The notes under the pieces were generated by a model. That model was not told where the DNA came from. It was given only the letters and a program-made list of their open reading frames with translations, and made no database searches. Shown piece by piece: positions 21,401-31,900 of a stretch of DNA of 64,000 nucleotides. The stretch is from Gracilariopsis chorda (lineage: Eukaryota > Rhodophyta > Florideophyceae > Gracilariales > Gracilariaceae): the NCBI GenBank assembly GCA_003194525.1, contig NBIV01000004.1, positions 434,001 through 498,000 on the forward strand, read 5' to 3'. Position 1 is the first letter of the stretch. Each line of letters starts with the position of its first letter. The translations under genes and the position numbers were made by a program.

Positions 21401-23842
21401 CGCCATGGCGGTGGATTGCTACGCAACCGTGCGGTTTTGTAGCGAATGCGCGAAGAATCGCGTGAAACTCCGCAAAAATGCGAAGAAGATGAAACTATTC
21501 CCCGCAAGGGCGCCGCTCGAGTTTATCGCGATCGATATTCTCGGACCACTACTCACCACGAAACGTGGAAACAAGTTTCTACTTGTCATTACCGACCGCT
21601 TTTCTAAGCTGGTACGGACTGTCCCTCTTCGGAGGATAACCGCTCTCACGGTGGCCCAGGCTCTGGTGACGCACTGGATTTTCGTCTACGGTCCCCCTGT
21701 GGAGGTAGTCTCCGATAATGGGAAACAGTTCGCGAGCAAGTTCTTCCAGGATGTTTGTCGCATCCTGGATGTCAAGAACTGGTTCACGACTACCTACCAC
21801 CCCCAATGTAATGGGCAAGTTGAACGGTTTAACGGGACGTTACTCGCGGCGTTACGTTCCTACGTCGCAGACCACCCAAAGAACTGGGACATGTACGCTG
21901 ATGCGTTAACCTACGCGTACAATACGCAGGTACACCGGACTACCGGAGTTTCGCCATTCGAGTTGGTTCTATCTAGAACACCCCCGCCTGTGGCGCTGGA
22001 ACCCCAAGCTACCTTGGACATTTCCTATCAGTGGGTATCTACTGGCAGCAATGGAAGCAATGGCTTTCCAAGCTTTTCCCGGCTGCGTGGAAGTCTATGG
22101 CACGGGCCCAAGCCGCTTACAAGCGGGAGTTTGATGCTCGCTTGCGAGGGAAACCGTCCCCGATTCGGGCGAATAACTACGTCTTCATCAGGAAGGAGTA
22201 CTACAACCCGGAACGGGAGAAGCGCCATAAACTCTCGCCTGTGGCGGATGGACCATTCAAGGTCATCTCTGTGAACACTGGTACTGTCGTGGTAGAGATG
22301 GGCGACACGCACGAACGGATTTCCCGTGATCGTGTTGTCCTTGCCCCTCATCCCTCGTCAGAGGTAGTCCTGGATCCAGGCAACCCCATTTCTATGGACT
22401 CTGCAACATCGGAATCATCCAGGAGTACTAGGCCTACGGTACTATCACACCCCAGCCGGGGACTCTCAGACCTACCGACCCTGTCGGGCTCACCGGCTCA
22501 GCCGGGTAATTCGGGCCTCTCAGCGCCCGCCCCTACCACGCCCGCCCCTCTGGCACGAATTTACACCCGCCAGGCGGGGAATGTTATCCCTTATCCCGCC
22601 GCTCCGTCTAAGGAGGGGGAGGAGAACACTCGTTTTCGAGAAACGATATCGCCGTCGCAAAGGGAAACACGGACCATACGGAACGCTGACCGTGGAACAA
22701 GGAGTATGTCACACGACACTAATCCCCCGTTCTCGGGCAGTGCTGCGCAACAAGAACCAGACGTGAAGGCCCCGCAGAAGTGGCAATTATACTGTGCTAC
22801 ACGGGAGGTTGAATCGGAACTACCGCACATCCCTGTCAGGGAAAAAGGCAGCCAAGCCGCAGTCGAAGCTTCAGGCCCTGGCGCGCAAGCGCCGGAAACG
22901 CCTCCCGTCGTCGACGGAATCGAAGCCCCTGCTCCGGGGAATAATTTGCGCCAACTTCCGCAACGCTGCGGCGAAGAACCGAGGAACTCGGGAAGAACGC
23001 GCGCCATCGCGCGCTCGAAACCGGTCGTACCGGACGCTGCCCCTCTTCATGGAGACGGTGCACCGCGCTTAGCGGCAAGGCCCCCGAAAAGGGTGTCATC
23101 GGCACCTGCCCGGCACCCCCCAAAGGGGAATTTTGACCAAAATACCGGTGTACCGGAGTTAGCCCCAGGCAAGCCGTCAGTAACCGGGGACACCACGGCG
23201 CCGCCGGAACGTATGGTGCACAGCGCTCGTGCACCTGGCAGGGAGGCGGAACGCTTACCAATTACTGTGTCGCACTGGACCCCGCAGGGGATGTCGCAAA
23301 CGCCGTTCCCGCATACGCGGCAAAGACCCCGCAAGCTCGCGGTTCGCGAAGAAGACCGCACTCGCGGAGTTCAAGTCCCCCGCCGGTTGGCGGTTCGCCC
23401 GGCCTACCGTGATGACGGGAACAACGACACCCCTCTGGGGAACGACTTGCCGGTGAAAACCGTGACGCCACACACCCTCTTGAGGGATATTTTCCCGCAT
23501 GAGCAGCGGCCACTAGGACAGCGCACGGCAACGCCGGAGACATCGCCTACAACCCGGATGGGGGGCAACATACGGCACAGCGGGCAACCCTCGCAAGGGA
23601 GTACAACCACCACACGGCATGGCCGGCAGGTCTACGAGCGAGAGTTCGTAGTAGACCGACTTTTCGGACACACCTGGGACCAGGATGGTATTCTACAATA
23701 CCACGTCCGCTGGTATGGGTATGACCCCAGTGGGGATACGTGGGAACCAATTGAACACCTCCCACGATCCTAGGTCGTGCGATGCCACCGTCAAACGGGA
23801 ACTGCAGCCCCAGCAACGCTGGTTAATGCCCAAGTCGGGTAA
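18410..23842 (+). pseudogene. Pol of element A (PR-RT-RNase H-IN-chromodomain), broken
   Basis: Order: protease near 18640-18960, RT near 19660-20400 (YLDDIIIFS intact), RNase H near 20560-20940, integrase near 21290-22020 (H-H-C-C region with CSEC, then IAIDILGPL, VSDNGKQF and CNGQVERFNG giving D, D and E), GPF motif near 22250, a roughly 420-residue Pro/Arg-rich linker, and a chromodomain near 23632-23772 (VRWYGYDPSGDTWEPIEHL). Lesions relative to B: protease triad DTG reads DTD at 18682-18690; one base lost in an A-run near 19285; TAG at 19971; TGA at 20415; one base lost near 22010; TAG at 23771. A roughly 250-bp segment of the linker is missing near 22820. Confidence 0.88.
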
Positions 23843-24029
23843 CGTTGCCGCGCGAGCGGAGGACAGTAAGAAAGGATAGCAAGGGAAAGTCCGTCCAAGA
23901 ATGGGGATTCTAATTGGAAATCACCGTCCGAGACGGGAAAGTTTACCTAGTGGAGCAGCAAGCTCCATACTACACTACACTAACTGGCATAGCCAGGGAA
24001 AGAAGAACCAGGAAACTGGACTAGAGGTT
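23843..24029. other. Convergent spacer between pol and the antisense ORF (A)
   Basis: About 190 bp, conserved in B (28757-28943). It contains four clean stems in a row: CCGTC/GACGG at 23924-23936, GGAGC/GCTCC at 23952-23966, CTGGC/GCCAG at 23984-23996, and CCAG/CTGG with a GAAA loop at 24008-24019. It lies between two converging reading frames, where a shared 3'-end or termination signal would be expected. Confidence 0.55.
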
Positions 24030-25816
24030 TCACTCACCCCCATCGTCTGGGGCGTAACCACCAGCGAGGCGGTAGGCCAACGCGTCCCCCATAGTGGTGA
24101 CATCCCCCGATACCTCGGCAGCGCTCAGACCGGCACCCTGGAGAAAACGTGCGATGATCTCGTTTTCATTCGCCGTCACCCCGCTGGGGATAGAAGGTCC
24201 GGCACTTGCCGCCGAAGGGTCAGCCGCCGGCTCGGCCGGAGATAATCTCTCTGGGAAAGCTTCCGCGCTAGTGCGGGTTTCCTCTACGTCCATCTCCCCG
24301 GGTTCTTCCGGTTCGTTATCGACCATTGGGTCATCCCCGCCGTATGCGCGGTAGTAGTCGTCAGAATCGATGTACCCCACAGGGTGGTCTTCCGGCACAT
24401 GCCGGGGCGCATCGCGAAGCTCGCGCGCCTCCTCGGAGGAAATTGCCCGGAACTCCCAGGGGTCGAAGTAGATAAAATCCCCCGCAAGGGCGGTGTTTCT
24501 ACCAGCCCCGGACCACCGGTGTTACCGCTGCCGCCATCCAGACGACCGCTTTGCTCTAGCGGGACCTCACCCCAGCTAACGCTGTCGATGTACCCAAGTA
24601 ATTGGAAGACCTCTTCATTGTTGGCCTGACCCCCAAGGGGGATGCGAAGATCCAAATTGCGGATCGCTGCTCGCACACGCGGTGGGAGCAACCAGGGACG
24701 AAACTGGTCATACGCCTTGTTGAGGATATAAGCCGCAGCGCGGGCCGCCCACTCCGTAACCACTACGGACCACAACCCCCACCGGGGATCCTGCATTAGC
24801 AGCGAACCGAGGTACGTAAGTATCGGCGGGAGTTCTATGTAGCACCCCCTGCAGGCTTCATGGAAGCGCCACCACTCGGGGAGTGATACATACCGACCTA
24901 GTCGGTGAGGCGGCGCAATCCGCTCTATCTCCAAGTTCTGATACAGGATGAAATACCCGAATCGGGATCGCCAACGCCGCTCGTAGCGGATGAAGTTTTG
25001 GAGAAAGTTGGACCGCTATTGCCGGGGAAGATACCTGAACTCCACCCGAATAATGGGTCGCTCCCAACAAAGGGCTTCTTGCCGCGCTGCGGGGAAATTC
25101 CTCAAGGCGAGGGTCTCGAGGCGGAACAGGTTGTCGCCGTATCCGATCTCCCCGCGAGTGCGGAAGTGGCTAATGTCGAAGCCGAACTCCGGTGGGACCG
25201 GTACATCGAAGGGAGCCCGGCTCTGCTGTTGGTATGCCATGCGCGTCAACGCGGTCTGCGCCGCAGCGACGGTCTCGCCCGAATTCATTCGGAGGTGGTG
25301 ACGCGGACTCGCAATCCGGTGACGCCAATCCCACGATATGGTGACTGCTCGGGGCAGATCCCCCGGAAGGGTGTCTGAGCCATCCGCATAAGCGGCGACC
25401 AATCCCTCATTGAGGACAGCGACCAGGTGAAACCACGGGGCAAGGCGCAGGCGCGACGCGTGATTCCGATTCATCGGGTTGAGCCCCACCAGGGTGTTAT
25501 AGTTTGGCCAGTTGAATGCCGGAGCTGTTCCGGAGGACCCCACCGAAGGTGGTAGGGCGAAGGGATGGTCGGCTGTAGCAGCCATATTCCCCGGTTGTAC
25601 CGGATGTCGATCGCCCTGAGGCAGGGGAACTGACCGGAAACCGGTGGTGTATCGCCCGAGGGGCCTCGGAGGTTGGCTGTGGTTGTTGATGTTGTTGTCG
25701 TTGTTCATTTCTCCCTTTTCGAGGGTGGCTGTTGTTGTTGTTTGTGCGCTCGATGACTCTGGTGCAGAGGGATTTATGGGAGAACCGGAGACAGAGCACG
25801 CGCTTTTATCACCCAT
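24030..25816 (-). pseudogene. Antisense ORF of element A (about 595 codons)
   Basis: Starts with ATG at 25816, 56 bp inside the 3' LTR, and runs opposite to gag-pol. Codons 1-266 are open to TAG at 25016-25018. The same frame then continues (24934-24284) until a one-base loss near 24500 shifts it into the frame that ends at 24030. The N-terminus is Thr/Asn/Gln-rich, the middle is basic and aromatic (HRIASPRHHLR, FIRYERRWRSRF, LPEWWRF), and the C-terminus is acidic (DSDDYYRAYGGDDPMVDNE). No hydrophobic span suggests an envelope protein, and I recognise no family. B has the same ORF at 26969-28756 with mostly matching residues. Antisense ORFs near the 3' LTR are known in some plant gypsy elements (Tat/Grande type), but I see no relation. 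Confidence 0.72.
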
Positions 25817-25860
25817 TTCCGTCTGGGAATCCTCCGCGTCCGCGGTCGTTTTCCCGTATT

Positions 25861-25871
25861 AGGGGGGGGTA
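25861..25871 (+). promoter_or_regulatory. Polypurine tract of element A
   Basis: AGGGGGGGGTA directly precedes the TGAAGTG start of LTR-A2. This is the expected plus-strand primer site for reverse transcription. Confidence 0.75.
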
Positions 25872-26320
25872 TGAAGTGCAAGGCCCTCAGGGAGGGATTC
25901 CGGGTACTTGATCGTTTTCCCGTTATTATCTGTTGTGTAGTGTGTATATGAACTACGCCCCACAATGGTGGGTATGGACACGTGGGACACGGTTTTGGGT
26001 CAATTGGCGGTTGGCAACAGTAGTGGATGTTGCCACGAAATGTGGAGTATTTTAGTTGATTTTATTTATTATGTTCACACCCATTTCTGGGAAGCTAGTA
26101 CTTAGTGCGACGGCGCACTGCCGTCGCACCAGTAAACCTTCCCCAACAAGGGACCCCAACCTGGGGAACTGGCTCTAGTTGTTACCGCTTGCGCGCGTGC
26201 TCTACTCCTCCTTGGAGGGAAACGCCGTAAACCACGGGACATCTAACCCCCTTGCACATCTAAAGGGACCCATCACTCGGAGTATAATTGTTCCAATTGC
26301 ATTGGTGTTTCGCCCTGTAT
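25872..26320 (+). repeat. LTR-A2 (3' LTR of A, truncated to 449 bp)
   Basis: Matches LTR-A1 from its TGAAGTG start to CGCCCTGTAT, then stops where the far end of LTR-B2 begins in opposite orientation. The missing 3' third is not found elsewhere in the flank. It shares several variants with LTR-B2 rather than with LTR-A1. Confidence 0.85.
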
Positions 26321-26912
26321 AGCGGATGCGCACACGAGGGCCGCGGATAGCGGGAGGTGCTACCCTAAAAATGGGAAAAAGGAAGGGCGAAGAGGAGGAA
26401 GAGAGGACGAAGTGAGTCGCGAGAGCGTCGGGGACGAACGGCGAAGCCGGTAACAATATCCCTATACAGGGCGAAACACCAAAGCAATTGGAACAATTAT
26501 ACTCCCAGTGATGGGTCCCTTTAGATGTGCAAGGGGGTTAGATGTCCCGTGGTTTACGGCGTTTCCCTCCAAGGAGGAGTAGAGTACGCGCGCAAGCGGT
26601 AACAACTAGAGCCAATTCTCCAGGTTGGGGTCCCTTGTTGGGGAAGGTTTATTGGGGCGACGGCAGTGCGCCGTCGCACTAAGTACTAGCTTCCCAGAAA
26701 TGGGTGTGAAAATAATAATTAAAATCGACTAAAATACTCCACATTTCGTGGCAACATCCACTACTGTGGCCAACCGCCAATTGGCCCAAAACCGTGTCCC
26801 ACGTGTACATACCCACCATTGTGGGGCGTAGTTCATACACACACTACACAACCGATAATAACGGGAAAACGATCAAGTACCCAGAATCGCTCCCTGAGGG
26901 CGTTGCACTTCA
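26321..26912 (-). repeat. LTR-B2 (3' LTR of B, 592 bp)
   Basis: Reverse complement begins TGAAGTGCAACG and ends GCGCATCCGCT. The adjoining polypurine tract reads as seven C on the plus strand (26916-26922). It shares GTTATTATC, GGGTAC and the AGGGACCCATCAC variants with LTR-A2. Confidence 0.88.
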
Positions 26913-26968
26913 TATCCCCCCCTTAAGACGGGAAAACGACCGCGGACGCGGAGGATTCCCAGACGGAA

Positions 26969-28756
26969 ATGGGTGATAAAAGTGCATGCTCTGTCTCCGG
27001 TTCTCCGGTAAATTCCTCTGCACCAGAGCCACCAAGCGCACAAACGACAACAACAGCCACCCTCGACAAGGGAGAAATGAACGACGACAACAACATCAAC
27101 AACCACAGCCAACCTCCGAGGCTTCTCAGGCGATACACCACCGGTTTCCGGTCAGTTCCCCTGCCTCAGGGCGATCGACATCCGGTACAACCGGGGAGTA
27201 TGGCTGCTGCAGCCGACCATCCCTTCGCACTACCACCTTCAATGGGGTCCTCCGGAACAGCTCCGGCATTCAACTGGCCAAACTATAACACCCTGGTGGG
27301 GCTCAACCCGATGAATCGGAATCACGCGTCGCGCCTGCGCCTTGCCCCGTGGTTTCACCTGGTCGCTGTCCTCAATGAGGGATTGGTCGCCGCTTATGCG
27401 GATGGCTCAGACACCCTTCCGGGGGATCTGCCCCGAGCAGTCACCATATCGTGGGATTGGCGTCACCGGATTGCGAGTCCGCGTCACCACCTCCGAATGA
27501 ATTCGGGCGAGACCGTCGCTGCGGCGCAGACCGCGTTGACGCGCATGGCATACCAACAGCAGAGCCGGGCTCCCTTCGATGTACCGGTCCCACCGGAGTT
27601 CGGCTTCGACATTAGCCACTTCCGCACTCGCGGGGAGATCGGATACGGCGACAACCTGTTCCGCCTCGAGACCCTCGCCTTGAGGAATTTCCCCGCAGCG
27701 CGGCAAGAAGCCCTTTGTTGGGAGCGACCCATTATTCGGGTGGAGTTCAGGTATCTTCCCCGGCAATAGCGGTCCAACTTTCTCCAAAACTTCATCCGCT
27801 ACGAGCGGCGTTGGCGATCCCGATTCGGGTATTTCATCCCGTATCAGAACGTGGAGATAGAGCGGATTGCGCCGCCTCACCGACTAGGTCGGTATGTAGC
27901 ACTCCCCGAGTGGTGGCGCTTCCATTAAGCCTGCCGGGGTTGCTACATAGAACTCCCGCCAGTACTTACGTACCTCGGTTCGCTGCTAATGCAGGATCCC
28001 CGGTGGGGGTTGTGGTCCGTAGTGGTTACGGAGTGGGCGGCCCGCGCTGCGGCTTATATCCTCAACGAGGCGTACGACAAGTTTCGTCTCTGGTTCCTTC
28101 CACCGCGTGTGCGGGCAGCGATCCGCAATTTGGACCTTCGCATCCCCCTTGGGGGTCAGGCCAACAATGAAGAGGTCCTCCAATTACTTGGGTACATGGA
28201 CAGCGTCAGCTGGAGTGAGGTCCCGCCGGAGCAAAGCGGTCGTTTGGATGGCGGCAGCGGTAACACCGGTGGTCCGGGACTCGGTAGAAACACCGCCCTT
28301 GCGGGGGATTTTATCTACTTCGACCCCTGGGAGTTCCGGGAAATTTCCTCCGAGGAGGCGCGCGAGCTTCGCGATACGCCCCGGCATGTGCCGAAAGACT
28401 ACCCTGTTGGGTACGTCGATTCTGACGACTACTACCGCGCATACGGCGGGGATGACCCAATGGTCGATAACGAACCGGAAGAACCCGGGAAGAGGGACGT
28501 AGAGGAAACCGGCGCTAGCGGGGAAGCTTTCCAAGAGGGGGTACCTCCGGCCGAGCCGGCTTCTGACCCTTCGGCGGCAAGTGCCGGACCTTCTATCCCC
28601 AGCGGGGTGACGGCGAATGAAAACGAGATCATTACACGTTTTCTCCGGGGTGCCGGTCTGAGCGCTGCTGAGGTATCGGGGGATGTCACCACCATGGCGG
28701 ACGCGTTGGCCTACTGCCTCGCTGGTGGTTACGCCCCGGACGATGGGGGTGAGTGA
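26969..28756 (+). pseudogene. Antisense ORF of element B (about 595 codons)
   Basis: Counterpart of 24030-25816, again opposite to its own gag-pol and starting 57 bp from the LTR. One frame runs the whole length, interrupted only by TAG at 27767-27769 (codon 267, shared with A, context CAA-TAG-CGG) and TAA at about 27926 (a Glu codon in A). The second ORF part from 27989 is 255 codons long. Amino-acid matches to A continue equally well on both sides of the shared TAG, so the downstream part was under the same coding constraint or duplicated recently. No known domain is recognised. It is Thr/Asn/Gln-rich at the start, basic-aromatic in the middle and acidic at the end. Confidence 0.74.
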
Positions 28757-28943
28757 AACCTCTAGTCCAGTTTCCTGGTTCTCCTTTCCCTGGCTATGCC
28801 AGTTAGTGTAGTGTAGTATGGAGCTTGCTGCTCCACTAGGTAAACTTTCCCGTCTCGGACGGTGATTTCCAATTAGACTTCCCCGCCTTGGACGGACTTT
28901 CCCTTGCTATCCCTTCTTCCTGTCCTCCGCTCGCGCGGCAACG
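28757..28943. other. Convergent spacer between antisense ORF and pol (B)
   Basis: Counterpart of 23843-24029 with the same set of short stems in reverse order. It lies between the two converging genes. Confidence 0.5.
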
Positions 28944-31900
28944 TTACCCGACTTGGGCATTAACCAGCGTGGCTGGGGCTGCAGTTCCCGTTTGACGGTG
29001 GTATCGCACGACCTGCGATCGTGGGAGGTGTTCAATTGGCTCCCACGTATCCCCACTGGGGTCATACCCGTACCAGCGGACGCGGTATTGTAGAATACCA
29101 TCCTGGTGCCAGGTGTGTCCGACAAGTCGGTCTACTACGAACTCTCGTTCGTAGACCTGCCGGCCGTGCCGGGTGGTGGTTGTATTCCCTTGCGTGGGCT
29201 GTCTGCTGTGCGGTATATTGCCCCCCATCCGGGTTGTAGGCAATGTCTCCGGCGTTGCCGTGCGCTGTCCTAGTGGCCGCTGCTCATGCGGGAAAATATC
29301 CCTCAAGAGGGTGTGTGGCGTCACGGTTTTCACCGGCAAGTCGTTCCCCGGAGGGGTGTCGTTGTTCCCATCTTCACGGTAGGCCAGGCGAACCGCCAGT
29401 CGGCGGGGGACTTGAACTCCGCGAGTGCGGTCTTCTTCGCGAACCGCGAGCTTGCGGGGTCTTTGCCGCGTATGCGGGAACGGCGTTTGCGACATCCCCT
29501 GCGGGGTCCAGTGCGACACAGTAATTGGTAAGCGTTCCGCCTCCCTGCCAGGTGCACGAGCGCTGTGCACCATACGTTCCGGCGGCGCCGTGGTGTCCCC
29601 GGTTACTGACGGCTTGCCTGGGGCTAACTCCGGTACACCGGTATTTTGGTCAAAATTCCCCTTTGGGGGGTGCCGGGCAGGTGCCGATGACACCCTTTTC
29701 AGGGGAATTGCCGCTAAGCGCGGTGCACCATCTCCATGAGGAGGAGCAGCGTCCGGTACGACCGGTTTCGAGCGTGCGATGGCGCGCGTTATTCCCGAGT
29801 TCCTCGGTTCTTCGCCGCAGCGTTGCGGGGGTTGGCGCAAATTATTCCCCGGAGCGGGGGCTTCGATTCCGTCAACGACGGGAGGCGTTTCCGGTGCTTG
29901 CGAGCCAGGGCCTGAAGCTTCGACTGCGGCTTGGCTGCCTTTTTTCCCAAGAGCGGTGTGGGTATTTCCCTGTGAGGCTGGCGTATCTGGGCGCCTCTCC
30001 TCCGCGGTGCGCGGGTCTGCTGGACCTAATTGAACCGATTCCGCGGGGGCTTCCGCCAATGGCGGTTTCGATGCATCGCTCTGCCCAGGGGATTGGGGGC
30101 AATCGTCACCATACTCCCTTATCGGGGATCCTTCCCTGACAGGGGTGTGCGGTAGTTGCGCTTCAACTTCCCGTGTAGCACGGTATATTTCCCGCGTTTG
30201 TGGCGATGCCTCCGGGGATGGATCGGGCGATTGCATTTCCGCTGCTGCGGTATTGGAGGGAGGCTTCTCGTTTTCCCGTGACCAACGGTGTATTTGCCGC
30301 TTTTGCAGGGCCTGTGCGTCTGGTTCCTGTTGCACAGCACTACCCGGGAACGGGGGATTAGTGTCGAGTGACATACTCCGTGCTCCACGGTCAGTGTTCC
30401 GTATGTTACGGTGTGTTTCCCGTTGCGACGGCGATATCGTTCCTCGAAAACGAGTGTTCTCCTCCCCCTCCTTAGACGGAAGTGGCGGGATAAGGGATAA
30501 CATTCCCCGCTTGGCGGGTATAAATGCGCGCCAGTGGGGCGGGCGTGGTAGGGGCGGGCGCTGAGAGGCCCGAATTACCAGGCTGAGCCGGTGAGTCCGA
30601 CAGGGTCGGTAGGTCTGAGAGTCCCCAGCTGGGGTGTGGTAGTACCGTAGGCCTAGTACTCCCGGATGATTCCGGTGTTGCAGAGTCCGTAGAAACGGGG
30701 TTGCCTGGATCCAGGACTACCTCTGACGAGGAGGGGCAAGGACAACACGATCACGGGAAATCCGTTCGTGCGTGTCGCCCATCTCTACCACGACAGTGTC
30801 GGTGTTTACAGAGATGACCTTGAATGGTCCATCCGCCACAGGCGAGAGTTTATGGCGCTTCTCCCGTTCCGGGTTGTAGTACTCCTTCCTGATGAAGACG
30901 TAGTTATTCGCCCGAATCGGGGACGGTTTCCCTCGCAAGCGAGCATCAAAACTCCCGCTTGTAAGCGGCTTGGGCCCGTGCCATAGACTTCCGCGCAGCG
31001 GGAAAAAGCTTGGAAAGCCATTGCTTCCATTGCTGCCGGTAGATACCTACTGATGGGAAATTTTCCAAGGTAGCTTGGGGTTCCAGCGCCACAGGCGGGG
31101 GTGTTCTAGATAGAACCAACTCGAATGGCGAAACTCCGGTAGTCCGGTGTACCTGCATATTGTACGCGTAGGTTACCGCATCAGCGTACATGTCCCAGTT
31201 CTTTGGGTGGTCTGCGACGTAGGAACGTAACGCCGCGAGTAACGTCCGGTTAAACCGTTCAACTTGCCCATTACACTGGGGGTGGTAGGTAGTCGTGAAC
31301 AAGTTCTTGACATCCAGGATGCGACAAACATCCTGGAAGAACTTGCTCACGAACTGTTTCCCGTTATCGGAGAGCACCTCCACAGGGGGACCGTAGACGA
31401 AAATCCAGTGCGTCACCAGAGCCTGGGCCACCGTGACAGCGGGTATCCTCCGAAGAGGGACAGTCCGTACCAGCTTAGAAAAGCGGTCGGTAATGACAAG
31501 TAGAAACTTGTTTCCACGTTTCGTGGTGAGTAGTGGTCCAAGAATATCTATCGCAATAAACTCGAGCGGCGCCCTTGCGGGGAATAGTTTCATCTTCTTC
31601 GCATTTTTGCGGAGTTTGACGCGATTCTTCGCGCATTTGCTACAAAACCGCACGGTTGCGTAGCAATCCACCGCCATGGCGGGCCAATAGAAATCCCTTC
31701 GCAGGGTTAGGTAGAGTTTCCTCCCACCTGGGTGACCTCCAATGGGGGGTAGTGTGATAGATGTAACACCCGCGACTGCAGGGAATGAGGTACCACAATC
31801 TGTGGGCGGGCTTCGACCTTCCTTACGAGGTAGCCTTTGTCGTTTAACCCCAAAAGGGAGATCTTCACCACCGTTAAGACGGGCACGAATTCTCGTACAG

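Larger units (their letters stand above)
15298..26320 (+). mobile_element. Gypsy chromovirus A (plus orientation), 3' LTR truncated
   Basis: Order on the plus strand: LTR (15298-15896), leader, gag, protease-RT-RNase H-integrase-chromodomain, a spacer, an antisense ORF, polypurine tract, then a 449-bp partial LTR. The C-terminal chromodomain and the integrase GPF motif place it in the chromovirus branch of Ty3/gypsy. The left flank ends GTCTTC and the right LTR is cut where element B begins, so no target duplication can be assigned. Its many lesions make it non-autonomous. Confidence 0.9.

Noticed and set aside
15298..26320. CRISPR-like array from the regularly repeated short stems
   Set aside because: The stems differ in sequence, have no constant repeat unit and lie within coding sequence of a eukaryotic retroelement.
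24030..28756. Envelope-like gene in the A/B elements
   Set aside because: The extra ORF is antisense to gag-pol and has no signal peptide or membrane span.
29525..30139. 204-codon plus-strand frame antisense to the pol linker of B (and similar frames at 22591-23361 opposite A)
   Set aside because: It is opposite the Pro/Arg-rich linker, where GC-rich repetitive composition keeps several frames open on both strands. Breaks and lengths differ between A and B, unlike the ORF next to the 3' LTR.
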